Source of the DNA: Schauerella aestuarii
GTDB taxonomy: Bacteria > Pseudomonadota > Gammaproteobacteria > Burkholderiales > Burkholderiaceae_B
Assembly: GCF_009866805.1 (NCBI RefSeq)
Contig: NZ_SIZW01000040.1
Coordinates: 434,001 to 498,000 of the forward strand
Length of the DNA: 64,000 bases
Direction of reading: 5' to 3'
Positions within the stretch are counted from its first letter, which is position 1; each line of letters starts with the position of its first letter. This document shows positions 46,504 to 59,523 of this stretch, in pieces. The position numbers and the translations under genes were made by a program. The notes under the pieces are model-generated. The model was not told the DNA's origin. It did not search any database and worked only from the letters and a program-made list of their open reading frames with translations.

Positions 46504-47802
46504 ATGACATTTGCCCTTCTTGCCCTTGAGACGTCGTCGTCGCTCTGCAGCGTGGCGTTGCTGACCGCCGATGCGGCCGGCTCCGCCACCCTTTACAGCG
46601 CCGAACATGACGGTACTGCCGAGCATGCCGAACGATTATTGCCGATGGCGGATGCGTTATTGGCGCAGGCAGGCGTAAATCGGTCTGATTTGCGCGTGGT
46701 TGCCTTTGGCGAGGGCCCCGGTGGATTCACAGGGCTTCGCGTGGCGTGCGGCGTCGCGCAAGGCCTCGGGCTGGCGTTGGGCATACCGGTCATCGGCGTG
46801 GTGTCGCATCTTGCCGTGGCGCACGCCACGCCGGCCGAGGAAGGCGACGTGATTGTGGTGGCGCTGGACGCGCGCATGGGGGAGATGTACGTGGCGGCTT
46901 ATCGTCGCCAGGCGCCCTCAGGCGCGCCGGTCGTGACCGGTGAGGGGGCGGATGCCGCTTCCACTGCGGCCAGATCCGAAATCGTATTGAGGCCCTTGGC
47001 GCAACCCACGCTTATCGCTGCCGATGATTTGTTTGCCTGGGCGGCCACCGATGCCGGCGTCACGGCCGGTATGCGTCCCATCCTGACGGGCGATGCCTGG
47101 ACGGCTTATGGCGACCGGCTGGCGTGGCCCGAGGCCTGGCGCCTGGCGCCGGCTGCGCGACCGCATGCCGACAGCGTGGCGTACCTGGCGCAGGCGGCCT
47201 GGGGCCGGGGGGAGGCGATCGATCCCTCGGCGGCGATGCCGCGTTACGTGCGCGACAAGGTCGCCTACACGACGGCAGAACGTGAGGCCGGACTGGGCGG
47301 TAATCCGAAGGCGCAACCGCGCGGTGGGGCCGCGCCGTATTCCGCACGGGCCATGACGCCTGCCGATCTCGACGATGTGGCGCAACTGGAAGCCCGATTG
47401 CAGCAGTTTCCCTGGACACGCGGCAACTTCGCAGATGCATTGGAAGCAGGCTATGACGCTTGCGTGGTGCGCGACGAGCAAGCCCTGCTGGGATTCTGTT
47501 TGCTGATGATGGCGCCTGACGTGGCACATTTGCTGGTGATTGCCGTCGACGACAGCCGTCATCGGCAAGGGGTCGGCACCTATATCCTGGAGTGGTGCAT
47601 GGCACGCACCGCGAACCGTGGGCTGCCTGCCATCCTGCTCGAAGTGCGGCCTTCCAACCCAGGCGCGCTCGCCTTCTATGCCCGGCACGGCTTTGCGCAG
47701 ATCGGCGTGCGAAAGGGCTATTATCCAGCTCCCCATCAACAACGCGAGGATGCGATCGTCATGAAGAAGACGCTTGCGCATGCCCCGGTACCTCATGGTT
47801 GA
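46504..47802 (+). CDS. Bifunctional TsaB - RimI fusion
   Basis: A single 432-residue frame joins two proteins usually encoded separately. Residues 1-265 are TsaB, the ASKHA-fold partner of TsaD in making the t6A base of tRNA (ALETSSSLCSVAL; GPGGFTGLR at 71-79). Residues about 280-425 are RimI, the GNAT enzyme that acetylates ribosomal protein S18 and other N-termini (AMTPADLDDVAQLE; acetyl-CoA loop SRHRQGVGTYIL; NPGALAFYARHGF). A 15-residue polar linker (GGNPKAQPRGG) joins them. The ATG at 46504 begins immediately after a TACAAT box. The next gene, a uracil-DNA glycosylase, overlaps by 8 bases. Confidence 0.92.
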   Translation: MTFALLALETSSSLCSVALLTADAAGSATLYSAEHDGTAEHAERLLPMADALLAQAGVNRSDLRVVAFGEGPGGFTGLRVACGVAQGLGLALGIPVIGVVSHLAVAHATPAEEGDVIVVALDARMGEMYVAAYRRQAPSGAPVVTGEGADAASTAARSEIVLRPLAQPTLIAADDLFAWAATDAGVTAGMRPILTGDAWTAYGDRLAWPEAWRLAPAARPHADSVAYLAQAAWGRGEAIDPSAAMPRYVRDKVAYTTAEREAGLGGNPKAQPRGGAAPYSARAMTPADLDDVAQLEARLQQFPWTRGNFADALEAGYDACVVRDEQALLGFCLLMMAPDVAHLLVIAVDDSRHRQGVGTYILEWCMARTANRGLPAILLEVRPSNPGALAFYARHGFAQIGVRKGYYPAPHQQREDAIVMKKTLAHAPVPHG

Positions 47803-48883
47803 GCACACCCCCGTTCACACCCCTGCGCCCCCCCGGCTCACCGGCACGCAACGATTGTGGTTGCGCGAACTCGGCATCGATCGCGCGTTTCTTGCGCCGA
47901 TGCTGCCTGAGCGCGCAGTCGTCTCCGCGCCTGCCGCGGGCCCCGGTGAGGCGTTGGCTGCTGCGCAACGGGCATCCGTGTCCAATTCGACTGCACGCGT
48001 CGCCGTCGCCCCTGGCCCAGAGGCGCGGCCGCACGCGGCGGCAAAAGAAGCCGTTCAGGCGCCGGTTGATGGCGGCATACTGCGAACCGCTGAAACGCGC
48101 GCTGCCGCGTCCGATGGCTCGCCGCCAGATCGTGCTGCCGACTACGCTGCGTCGCCGTCAGAAACGAACACGCCTGCCCATGCCGCTGCGCTCGCTCAGC
48201 GGGCGGCAGCGCCGTTGGACGGCGATGTGGCCATGCCAATGTCCGCGCCGGCGGGTAAAACGGCTGGCACGCCTCTGGTGCGCGCGGCGGCCCCCGATTC
48301 GCCGATAGCGCAGGCCGATGCAGCCACGCTTCAGGCGCAGGTCGAGGCATGTACGGCATGCGGTCTGTGCGAAAGCCGGCGTCATGCGGTGTATGGCGCA
48401 GGCGCGACACAGGCCAAGTGGATGGTGGTGGGCGAGGCTCCTGGCGAGCAGGAGGACCGAGAAGGCTTGCCGTTTGTCGGCCGTTCGGGGCAGTTGCTCG
48501 ACGCCATGCTGCGTGCCGTCGGCATGAGCCGAAACGACGATGTGTTCATCGCCAATGTCATCAAGTGCCGGCCGCCCGGCAACCGCAATCCCAAGCCGGA
48601 AGAGATCGCGGCGTGCAGTCCTTACTTGATGCGGCAGATCGCCTTGGTGCAACCGGCGGGACTGCTGGTGCTGGGCCGCTTTGCTGCCCAGGTGCTGCTC
48701 GGCACCGATTCGGCGATCGCGCAATTGCGCGGCAAAGTACATGCGTTCAAAGGCGAGGATGGGCGGGAGATCCCGGTGGTGGTGAGCTATCACCCGGCCT
48801 ATTTGCTGCGCAGTCCGGCCGAAAAAGCCCGGGCCTGGCAGGATCTGCAATTGGCGGCTCAGCATCTGCGCGCGCCGCACTAG
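47795..48883 (+). CDS. Family 4 uracil-DNA glycosylase with long N-terminal extension
   Basis: Iron-sulfur uracil-DNA glycosylase of 362 residues. The catalytic part occupies residues about 175-362: cluster cysteines Cys186/189/192 (CTACGLC) and Cys258 and Cys274, the glycosylase motif GEAPGEQED at 213-221, PFVGRSGQLLD, and SYHPAYLLR. The first 20-40 residues (RLWLRELGIDRAFL) are a conserved-looking helix, but residues 45-175 are Ala/Pro-rich, low-complexity linker. The start is uncertain among ATG 47795, ATG 47780 and TTG 47774; all overlap tsaB-rimI. Confidence 0.88.
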   Translation: MVEHTPVHTPAPPRLTGTQRLWLRELGIDRAFLAPMLPERAVVSAPAAGPGEALAAAQRASVSNSTARVAVAPGPEARPHAAAKEAVQAPVDGGILRTAETRAAASDGSPPDRAADYAASPSETNTPAHAAALAQRAAAPLDGDVAMPMSAPAGKTAGTPLVRAAAPDSPIAQADAATLQAQVEACTACGLCESRRHAVYGAGATQAKWMVVGEAPGEQEDREGLPFVGRSGQLLDAMLRAVGMSRNDDVFIANVIKCRPPGNRNPKPEEIAACSPYLMRQIALVQPAGLLVLGRFAAQVLLGTDSAIAQLRGKVHAFKGEDGREIPVVVSYHPAYLLRSPAEKARAWQDLQLAAQHLRAPH

Positions 48884-49035
48884 CGCGTGTCGCTTGGGTC
48901 AAGCGTGGCTGGATAACGTAGGGTGCCGGCGCAGAACCGTGCCGTAGAAGGCCAACGCTGAATCCCGACGCAGAACGGCAGCGCAAAACGCCACAGCAAA
49001 ACGCCCAAGCGTGCAGATCGTCGCGAATACCTCTG

Positions 49036-49066
49036 GAAAAAAGGAGCGCCGAGGCGCTCCTTTTCG
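49036..49066. terminator. Bidirectional terminator between the glycosylase gene and lplT
   Basis: The near-palindrome AAGGAGCGCC-GA-GGCGCTCCTT is preceded by an A-run and followed by TTTTCG, so it can end transcription from both sides. It sits in the 206-base gap between convergent genes. Confidence 0.8.
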
Positions 49067-49089
49067 TTGCTGCTGACAATCCGTCAGGC

Positions 49090-50418
49090 TCAATGCGGGG
49101 CGTTGTCCAACGCCTTGCCGTGACCTTCCTGTCCGATCTGATCGTGCAGGGTGGGGTCGCGCTCGAGATTGCGGCGGCTCCAGCGCATGAAAATCAGCAT
49201 CAGGATCGCCACGATCAGGCCGAAAATCACGATGACGACGTTGATCGACAGATTCATCCACAGCATGAACGTATACACCGCCACCATCAGCAGAATGTTC
49301 AACTGTTCGTTGAAGTTCTGCACGGCGATGGAATGACCTGCCGACAGCAGCACGTGTCCGCGGTGCTGGAGCAGGGCGTTCATCGGCACGACGAAGAATC
49401 CCGCCAGTCCGCCGATCACGAGAAGCGTGATGTAGACGAAAGGCGGAGAGTAAACGAACGGCATGATCAGCACCACGACGCCCATCAGCGCGCCGACCGG
49501 CAGCACCGACAACGCTCGGCGCAACGGAATCCGCCCGGCCAGGATCGAACCGATCACCGTGCCTACGGCCGCCACGCCCATCAGCAGCGAGGCCTGGTCG
49601 AGGCGATAGCCTAGGTGCGCCCGGCCCCACTCGATCACGATCAACTGCAACGTGGCCCCGGCGCCCCAGAAGAGCGTGGTGACGGCGAGGGAAATCTGGC
49701 CGAGCTTGTCGCGCCAGAGAATCTTCACGTAGCCGTTGAACGCACGCACCAGCTTGACCGGATTGCGCTGCTGCGGCGGATAGCGCACATGCGTGTTCGG
49801 GATCAGCAGGTTGCACAGCGCCGCAAGCAGGTACACGACCGCGATGACCAGAATGGCGGCCTCGGCGGGCGAGTGCACCAAGGCGCTGATCCACGGATGG
49901 CTCAGCAGCCAGCCCGACACCGTGGGATGGATGAGCGCGCCGCCCACCACAGTACCCATGATGATGGACAGCACCGTCAGGCCTTCGATCCAGCTATTGC
50001 CCTTGACCAGCATGGCCGGAGGCAGCATCTCGGTGACGATGCCGTACTTGGCAGGCGAATAGGCGGCTGCGCCCACGCCGACCACCGCATAGGCTGCGAC
50101 CACGAAGTAGGTTTGGTATTCGGGCGCAATGCCGAGGCTCGCATAGGCGAACATCAGCAGACAGCCCGCCACTTTGAGCGCATTGGTCGCAAACATCACG
50201 CGGCCTTTCGGGAACGAGTCCGCGAAAGCGCCGACGAATGCCGCCAGCACCACATAGGCCAGCGCGAAGGACCACTTCATGATCGGCGCCATCCAATCCG
50301 GACCGTGAAGTTCCTGGATCAGCGCGATTGCCGCAATGAAAAGCGCATTGTCCGCCAAGGATGAAAACCCCTGGGCGGCCATCACTAGAAAAAAGCCTCG
50401 TTTCAAAGATGCCCCCAC
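49090..50418 (-). CDS. lplT: Lysophospholipid transporter LplT (MFS)
   Basis: Inner-membrane MFS flippase of 442 residues that returns lysophospholipids to the cytosol. The N-terminus (KRGFFLVMAAQGFSSLADNALFIAAIAL) and AYSPAKYGIVTEMLPP are typical of LplT. The start is a GTG at 50418 with no good ribosome site; a TTG five codons in is possible. It is not next to an acyltransferase (aas), unlike in enterics. Divergent from smc. Confidence 0.87.
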   Translation of the reverse strand: MGASLKRGFFLVMAAQGFSSLADNALFIAAIALIQELHGPDWMAPIMKWSFALAYVVLAAFVGAFADSFPKGRVMFATNALKVAGCLLMFAYASLGIAPEYQTYFVVAAYAVVGVGAAAYSPAKYGIVTEMLPPAMLVKGNSWIEGLTVLSIIMGTVVGGALIHPTVSGWLLSHPWISALVHSPAEAAILVIAVVYLLAALCNLLIPNTHVRYPPQQRNPVKLVRAFNGYVKILWRDKLGQISLAVTTLFWGAGATLQLIVIEWGRAHLGYRLDQASLLMGVAAVGTVIGSILAGRIPLRRALSVLPVGALMGVVVLIMPFVYSPPFVYITLLVIGGLAGFFVVPMNALLQHRGHVLLSAGHSIAVQNFNEQLNILLMVAVYTFMLWMNLSINVVIVIFGLIVAILMLIFMRWSRRNLERDPTLHDQIGQEGHGKALDNAPH

Positions 50419-50662
50419 ATTAACGGCCCGTTATGACAATCGGGCCTGAGACCGGTTTCCCGCGCCATTGCTCAGATCGCAATGAGTATAGCGGCTGCTT
50501 ACCGCGCCCCACGCGCGGCTCGCGATCAGCCGGGTCGTCAGGCGCCCGTTGGCCGTATCGCGTGGGGTATCATACGACGCGACACCGGCCCCTCGCGGGC
50601 CGTTCTGCAAAATAACGCGGCAGTTCCGCGATTTTCGACCATTTTTACGACCGAAACCGCCC

Positions 50663-53600
50663 GTGCGCCTTACCCAACTCAAACTCGCCGGCTTCAAGTC
50701 TTTTGTCGACCCGACCGTCATTCCCGTACCGAGCCAGCTCGTGGGCGTGGTCGGGCCCAATGGCTGTGGCAAATCCAACATCATCGACGCTGTGCGATGG
50801 GTGCTGGGCGAAGCGAAAGCCTCGGAGCTGCGCGGCGAGTCGATGCAGGACGTGATTTTCAACGGTTCGGGCCATCGCAAGCCCGCGGCCCGAGCGTCCG
50901 TCGAGCTGGTCTTCGACAACAGCGAAGGCCGGGCTGTGGGCCAATGGAGCGCCTACGCCGAGCTGGCCGTGCGGCGCGTGCTCACGCGTGACGGCACCAG
51001 CAGCTATTACGTCAATAATCAACAGGTTCGCCGTCGCGACATTCACGATATCTTTCTGGGTACGGGCCTGGGCGCGAAGGGTTACGCCATCATCGGGCAG
51101 GGCATGATCAACCGCCTGATCGAGTCGCGCCCTGAAGAGCTGCGCGTCTTTCTCGAAGAGGCCGCTGGCGTGTCGCGCTACAAGGAGCGCCGCCGCGAGA
51201 CTGAAAATCGCCTGTCGGACACCCGCGAGAACCTGACCCGCGTCGACGACATCTTGCGCGAGCTGGGCTCGCAGTTGGAAAAGCTCGAGGCGCAAGCCGA
51301 AGTGGCGCGGCAGTATCGCGATCTGCAAGGCGATGGCGAGCGCAAGCAGCACGCCTTGTGGTTCCTGAAAGAAGTGGCCGCCCGCGAGGAACGCGAACGC
51401 AAGGCGCGCGAGATCGATCAGGCGCAAACCGAGCTCGAGGGGGCGATTGCGGGCTTGCGGGCCGGCGAAGCAGCGGTCGAGTCGCGGCGCCAGGCGCATT
51501 ACGCCGCCAGCGATGCGCTGCATGCGGCACAAGGCGGCCTGTACGAAGCCAATGCGCAGGTGAGCCGTCTCGAAGCCGAAATTCGCCACGTGGTCGAATC
51601 GCGCAATCGCGTTCAGATGCGCCGCGATCAATTGCAGGCACAGATTGCCGAGTGGACCTCGCAGCGCGAGCATTGCGCCGAGCAAATCGCACAGGCCGAA
51701 GAGGATCTGGCCACGGGAGCTGCGCGCACCGAAGAAGCGCGTGCCCGGGCCGAAGACGCGCAAGCCGCATTGCCTGCTGTCGAAACCAAAGTGCGCGAGG
51801 CGGCCGTTGCGCGCGATGCGATGCGGGCCGGGCTGGCGCGCGTGGAGCAGAATCTGGCGCTTGCTGCGCAGACGCAACGCGACGCCGATCGTCAGATCCA
51901 GGTGCTCGAACAGCGGCGCGAGCGTCTTCAACAGGAATTGCGCGAGTTGCATGCGCCCGATCCCATCAGGCTCGAGCAGCTTGGCGGTGACAGGTTGGCG
52001 GCTGAGGATCAACTGGAAGCGGCGCAGGGCGAGCTTGCCACGCTTGAAGCGCGTGTGCCCGAAGCCGATGCCGAGCGCGCGCGGGCGCAGGCCGCCGCAC
52101 AGGAAGACGCACAAGCGTTGGCCCGCCTTGAAGCGCGGCTGACGGCGCTGGTCAAGTTGCAGGAGGATGTGCAGAAGCAAGGTGCCCTCGAACCCTGGCT
52201 GGCCAAGCACGAACTCACGGGTCTCTCACGGCTGTGGCAGAAGCTGCATGTGGAGCCCGGTTGGGAGCCGGCACTCGAGGCCGTGTTGCGCGAGCGGTTG
52301 TCGGCCCTTGAGGTGCGCAACCTCGACTGGGCACGGGCCTTCGCCGACGATGCGCCGCCCGCGCGCCTGGCGTTTTATCAAGTGCCGGTGGCCGGCGCCG
52401 CGGTGCCCGCACCGGCCGGCTTGACGCCGCTGACCAGCGTGTTGCGCATCGCGGATGCGGATTTGCGCACACTGATGAACGACTGGATGCGCGGCGTTTT
52501 TGTGGCAGACGGTTTGCAGCAGGCTCTGGCGGGGCGTGCGGCGTTGCCCGAAGGCGCGAGCTATGCCGTCAAGGCGGGGCATATCGTCGACGCGCACAGC
52601 GTGCGCTTCTACGCAGCCGATTCCGAGCAGGCCGGCATGCTCGCCCGCCAGCAGGAGATCGAAAACCTGCAGCGCGAAATCAAGGCCAAGCAATTGATCG
52701 CCGATCAATCGCGGTCGGCGGTGGCGCGCGCCGAAGTCGCGTGGCAACAGGTGGGGCAGGCGATCGGGCCGGCCCGCCAACGCGTGGCTGAAGTCACGCG
52801 CCGCGCGCACGATATCCAGCTCGAGCACTCGCGCCTGCAACAGCAAGCCGAGCAATCGGGTGAACGCGCCCGCCGCCTGAACGACGATCTGCAGGAAATC
52901 AAAGGCCAGGAAGAAGAGCTGCGCGCCACGCGTGAAGAGGCGGAGGCCCGCTTCGAAACGCTGGATATGGAACTGGGCGACCATCAATCGGCGTTTTCGG
53001 ATGCCGAGATCGGCGGCGAAGCGCTGGCAGCGGATGCTGAAGCCGCGCGTGCGCGCTTGCGCGATCTGGAACGTGCCGCGCAAGAGGCGGAGTTCGCCGA
53101 GCGCGGTGTGCAGGTCCGGATCAACGACCTGCAGCGCAATCAGCAACTGGCGACCGATCAGGCACAACGCGGTGCCACGGAGCTTGAGCAACTGCTGTCG
53201 GAGCTCGAGGAGCTCGACGCCTCGGCTGCCCAGGCCGGGCTGCAGGATGCGTTGGAAGGGCGCGCCGAGCGCGAAGAGGCGCTGGCCCGCACGCGCATCG
53301 AAATGGACAATCTGGCCGCCGAGCTGCGCACGGCCGACGAAGAACGCATGCGTCAGGAAATGTCGGTCGAGCCGCGCCGCGCGCGTATTACCGAGTTGCA
53401 GTTGCAGGAACAAGCGTCGCGCCTGGCTGAGCAGCAGTTCACCGAGCAACTGGATGCGCGCGAAGTCGATCGCGTGGCCCTGGCCGACATGATCGGCGCC
53501 CAGACGGAAGACTGGCGTCGCACGCAGTGGCTGCAGTCGGAAGTCGCGCGCATTTCACGCCAAGTCGAATCGCTGGGCAGCGTGAACCTTGCCGCGCTCG

Positions 53601-54199
53601 ACGAATTGACGGCGTCGCGCGAGCGCAAGGATTATCTGGATGCGCAGCACGCCGATCTGCTGTCGGCCATCGAAACGCTTGAAGACGCCATTCGCAAGAT
53701 CGATCGCGAAACGCGGGAGTTGTTGCAAGAGACGTTCAACACCGTGAACGGCCACTTCGGCGAGTTGTTCCCGCGCCTTTTTGGCGGCGGCGAAGCCAAG
53801 CTCACCATGACCGGCGACGAGATTCTCGATGCCGGCGTGCTAATCATGGCGCAGCCGCCCGGCAAGCGCAACAGCACGATTCACCTGCTGTCGGGGGGCG
53901 AAAAAGCGCTCACGGCGACGGCGTTGGTGTTCGCGTTGTTCAAGCTCAACCCGGCGCCGTTCTGCCTGCTCGACGAGGTGGATGCACCGCTGGACGATGC
54001 CAATACCGAGCGCTATGCGAACCTGGTGAGTGCCATGAGCGATCAAACGCAGTTTCTGTTCATTTCACACAATAAAATAGCGATGCAGATGGCTAAACAA
54101 TTGGTCGGTGTGACGATGCAGGAACAGGGCGTTTCGCGTATTGTGGCAGTGGACATCGACTCGGCTCTGCAAATGGCGACCGAAACCGTAAACCTGTGA
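50663..54199 (+). CDS. smc: Chromosome segregation ATPase SMC
   Basis: Condensin subunit of 1178 residues. Walker A GPNGCGKS is at residues 31-38. Two long coiled coils (rich in Glu, Arg, Ala, Gln) flank a hinge at about 510-650. The C-terminal head has LSGGEKALTATAL and CLLDEVDAPLDD. The GTG at 50663 starts the family-typical MRLTQLKLAGFKSFVDP; a longer frame from 50549 adds 38 atypical residues. The order smc-zipA-ligA is common in proteobacteria. No scpA or scpB is visible here. Confidence 0.95.
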   Translation: MRLTQLKLAGFKSFVDPTVIPVPSQLVGVVGPNGCGKSNIIDAVRWVLGEAKASELRGESMQDVIFNGSGHRKPAARASVELVFDNSEGRAVGQWSAYAELAVRRVLTRDGTSSYYVNNQQVRRRDIHDIFLGTGLGAKGYAIIGQGMINRLIESRPEELRVFLEEAAGVSRYKERRRETENRLSDTRENLTRVDDILRELGSQLEKLEAQAEVARQYRDLQGDGERKQHALWFLKEVAAREERERKAREIDQAQTELEGAIAGLRAGEAAVESRRQAHYAASDALHAAQGGLYEANAQVSRLEAEIRHVVESRNRVQMRRDQLQAQIAEWTSQREHCAEQIAQAEEDLATGAARTEEARARAEDAQAALPAVETKVREAAVARDAMRAGLARVEQNLALAAQTQRDADRQIQVLEQRRERLQQELRELHAPDPIRLEQLGGDRLAAEDQLEAAQGELATLEARVPEADAERARAQAAAQEDAQALARLEARLTALVKLQEDVQKQGALEPWLAKHELTGLSRLWQKLHVEPGWEPALEAVLRERLSALEVRNLDWARAFADDAPPARLAFYQVPVAGAAVPAPAGLTPLTSVLRIADADLRTLMNDWMRGVFVADGLQQALAGRAALPEGASYAVKAGHIVDAHSVRFYAADSEQAGMLARQQEIENLQREIKAKQLIADQSRSAVARAEVAWQQVGQAIGPARQRVAEVTRRAHDIQLEHSRLQQQAEQSGERARRLNDDLQEIKGQEEELRATREEAEARFETLDMELGDHQSAFSDAEIGGEALAADAEAARARLRDLERAAQEAEFAERGVQVRINDLQRNQQLATDQAQRGATELEQLLSELEELDASAAQAGLQDALEGRAEREEALARTRIEMDNLAAELRTADEERMRQEMSVEPRRARITELQLQEQASRLAEQQFTEQLDAREVDRVALADMIGAQTEDWRRTQWLQSEVARISRQVESLGSVNLAALDELTASRERKDYLDAQHADLLSAIETLEDAIRKIDRETRELLQETFNTVNGHFGELFPRLFGGGEAKLTMTGDEILDAGVLIMAQPPGKRNSTIHLLSGGEKALTATALVFALFKLNPAPFCLLDEVDAPLDDANTERYANLVSAMSDQTQFLFISHNKIAMQMAKQLVGVTMQEQGVSRIVAVDIDSALQMATETVNL

Positions 54200-54237
54200 C
54201 GTGAATATGCCGTCTCACCGAGACGGGGGAAAAAACT

Positions 54238-57614
<3,377 letters not shown>

Positions 57615-57734
57615 GCCTGCGCGCAGCCCCACCGAATGATGGGCCGACATCGACGTTCAAGCAGACGAGAGTCAAGCCCAACCTGAACACGACCTTTGCC
57701 TGCCGCCCACGCTATGGTCTGCCGCGTGAAAAAC

Positions 57735-57764
57735 AAAAAAGCCTCGAATTATCGAGGCTTTTTT
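57735..57764. terminator. Bidirectional terminator between ligA and the parvulin gene
   Basis: AAAAAAGCCTCGA and TCGAGGCTTTTTT form a perfect stem with a 4-base ATTA loop and A/T runs on both sides, so it can end both convergent genes. Confidence 0.92.
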
Positions 57765-57783
57765 GCTGGGCTGCGATCCGGAA

Positions 57784-58560
57784 TTACTGGATCTTGGCCT
57801 TGCTGCGCAGGTCTTCCTGATACTTGCTCAGCGTTTGCTGACGCAGCATCTCTTCGATCTGCGGGCGCACCTGATCGAGCGGCGGGAACTGCACCGGACG
57901 GGTGTCCTCGACCATGATCACGTGCCAGCCGAACTGGGTTTGCACGGGTTTGTCGACGATGCCGCCTTTCTTCAGCTGGGTCACAGCTTGCGCGAACGGG
58001 GGCACGTAGTTGGTGGGCGGCGCCCAGCCCAGATCGCCACCCTTGTCGGCGCTGCCGGGATCCTTCGAGTTCTTCTTGGCGAGGTCGTCGAACTTGCTCT
58101 TGTCGCTCTTGATTTGAGCGAGGATGTCGTTGGCCTGCTTTTCGTCCGGAACCAGAATGTGGCGTACCTTGTACTCCATATTGCCGGCTTGTTCTTTCTT
58201 GATGTTGTCGTACTCGGACTGCACTTTCTTGGCATCGACCGGGTGCTTGGCCAGATAGTCGGCCATCAATGCGCGAACCAGGATGCCTTGGCGAGCCAGT
58301 TCGATTTCCGTGCGGGTATCGGCTTGCTTGGCCACGCCGGAGGATTCGGCGGCTTGCACGAACACCTGACGGTTGATCATCTCTTGCTTGACCTGTTCGC
58401 GCAGCTGCGGCGAATCGGTCGCCCCTTGGCTGATCAGCAGCTTGACGAACTGGTCGACGCTTTGTTGCGTGATCGGCTTACCGTTGACGGTGGCAACGTT
58501 TTGGGCGAATGCCGGCACGGCGATAACGCATGCAGCAGCCAGCATGATGAAACGGTTCAT
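57784..58560 (-). CDS. Periplasmic parvulin peptidyl-prolyl isomerase (Par27-like)
   Basis: Chaperone-isomerase of 258 residues with a signal peptide (MNRFIMLAAACVIAVPAFA). A SurA-like N-terminal helical region is followed by a PpiC-type domain at about 129-222 (VRHILVPDEKQANDIL; DKGGDLGW; QFGWHVIMVED) and a helical tail. It closely resembles Par27 of Bordetella pertussis, which helps outer-membrane proteins fold. It is the last gene of the msrB-yciB-bolA run; AAAGGA 5 bases before the ATG is its ribosome site. Confidence 0.9.
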   Translation of the reverse strand: MNRFIMLAAACVIAVPAFAQNVATVNGKPITQQSVDQFVKLLISQGATDSPQLREQVKQEMINRQVFVQAAESSGVAKQADTRTEIELARQGILVRALMADYLAKHPVDAKKVQSEYDNIKKEQAGNMEYKVRHILVPDEKQANDILAQIKSDKSKFDDLAKKNSKDPGSADKGGDLGWAPPTNYVPPFAQAVTQLKKGGIVDKPVQTQFGWHVIMVEDTRPVQFPPLDQVRPQIEEMLRQQTLSKYQEDLRSKAKIQ

Positions 58561-58570
58561 ATCGATCCTT

Positions 58571-58951
58571 TTACTCTTTGAAAGCCGGGGTATCCAACGC
58601 CAATGCGTGGATGGGAAAGGGGATGAGATCGGCTAATTGATGATACACCAGCCGATGCCGCGCCACAGGCGTCAGGCCCGCAAAACGGGGCGAGACGATG
58701 CGTACGCGAAAGTGGCTGGCACCCCCCTCGGCGCCGGCGTGCCCGGCGTGGAGGTGCGATTCGTCGTCGATATCGAGCAAGTCGGGTTCGAGTGCCGCGA
58801 GGCGAGTGCGAATCAAGGCCATTCTTTCGGCGCCCACTGACGTTGCCGCGGCAGCCGCGCCGGCACCGCCAGCGGCAGTCGCCGCGCCGCGGTCCGGATC
58901 GTGACCGGTGTGATCGTGTCCGTCAGGCGTGTGGGTATCGTGCCCGCTCAT
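58571..58951 (-). CDS. bolA: BolA-family protein with His-rich N-terminus
   Basis: Protein of 126 residues. The BolA domain covers about 45-126 (ALIRTRLAALEPDLLDIDDESHLHAGHAG in parts; ASHFRVRIVSPRF; RHRLVYHQLADL). BolA proteins work with glutaredoxins in iron-sulfur handling and affect cell shape. The first 40 residues are unusual: a His/Asp cluster (five His in 18 residues) and an Ala-rich stretch. ATG overlaps the yciB stop (ATGA). Confidence 0.9.
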   Translation of the reverse strand: MSGHDTHTPDGHDHTGHDPDRGAATAAGGAGAAAAATSVGAERMALIRTRLAALEPDLLDIDDESHLHAGHAGAEGGASHFRVRIVSPRFAGLTPVARHRLVYHQLADLIPFPIHALALDTPAFKE

Positions 58952-59523
58952 TTGATGCTCCGATTGGCATTCGCCTGGTCGGGGTCGGCCGACTGCATAT
59001 GCTTGCCCAGCCACAGCGATTGACCGATCACGAAGATCACCAGCAACGCCATCAACCCGAATACTTTGAAGTTCACCCACTGCGATTCGGTGAAGTGGCC
59101 TGAAAACGCCACATACAGATTGAGTGCCCCGGCGGCCACGAAGAACGTGGCCCACATGGTGTTCAGACGATCCCAGGCGGCATCGGCCATCACGATCTGC
59201 TTGCCGAGCATGTGCTTGATGAGGTTCTTGCCCATGGCGAAGCGGCCGATCAGCAGCGCTGCGGCAAACAACCAATACAGTACGGTCGGTTTCCACTTGA
59301 TGAACACGTCGCTCTTGAGCCACAGGGTGGCACCGCCGAAGATCACGATCACGGAAAGATTGATCCAGTGCGTGGTTTCGATTGCCTTGCCGGTGAGCTT
59401 GAGCCACAGAATCTGCAGCACGGAGGCGCCGATGGCGACCGCCGTGGCGGTATAGATCTCGGTATAGCGATACGCCAGAAAAAACAGAATCAGCGGAAAC
59501 AGGTCGAACAGAAACTTCTTCAT
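58948..59523 (-). CDS. yciB: Inner-membrane septation protein A family (YciB/IspZ)
   Basis: Membrane protein of 191 residues with five hydrophobic helices, beginning [20 protein letters not shown], and containing [16 protein letters not shown] and [10 protein letters not shown]-like sequence. Implicated in envelope integrity and septation. Overlaps msrB upstream and bolA downstream, each by four bases. Confidence 0.92.
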   Translation of the reverse strand: MKKFLFDLFPLILFFLAYRYTEIYTATAVAIGASVLQILWLKLTGKAIETTHWINLSVIVIFGGATLWLKSDVFIKWKPTVLYWLFAAALLIGRFAMGKNLIKHMLGKQIVMADAAWDRLNTMWATFFVAAGALNLYVAFSGHFTESQWVNFKVFGLMALLVIFVIGQSLWLGKHMQSADPDQANANRSIK

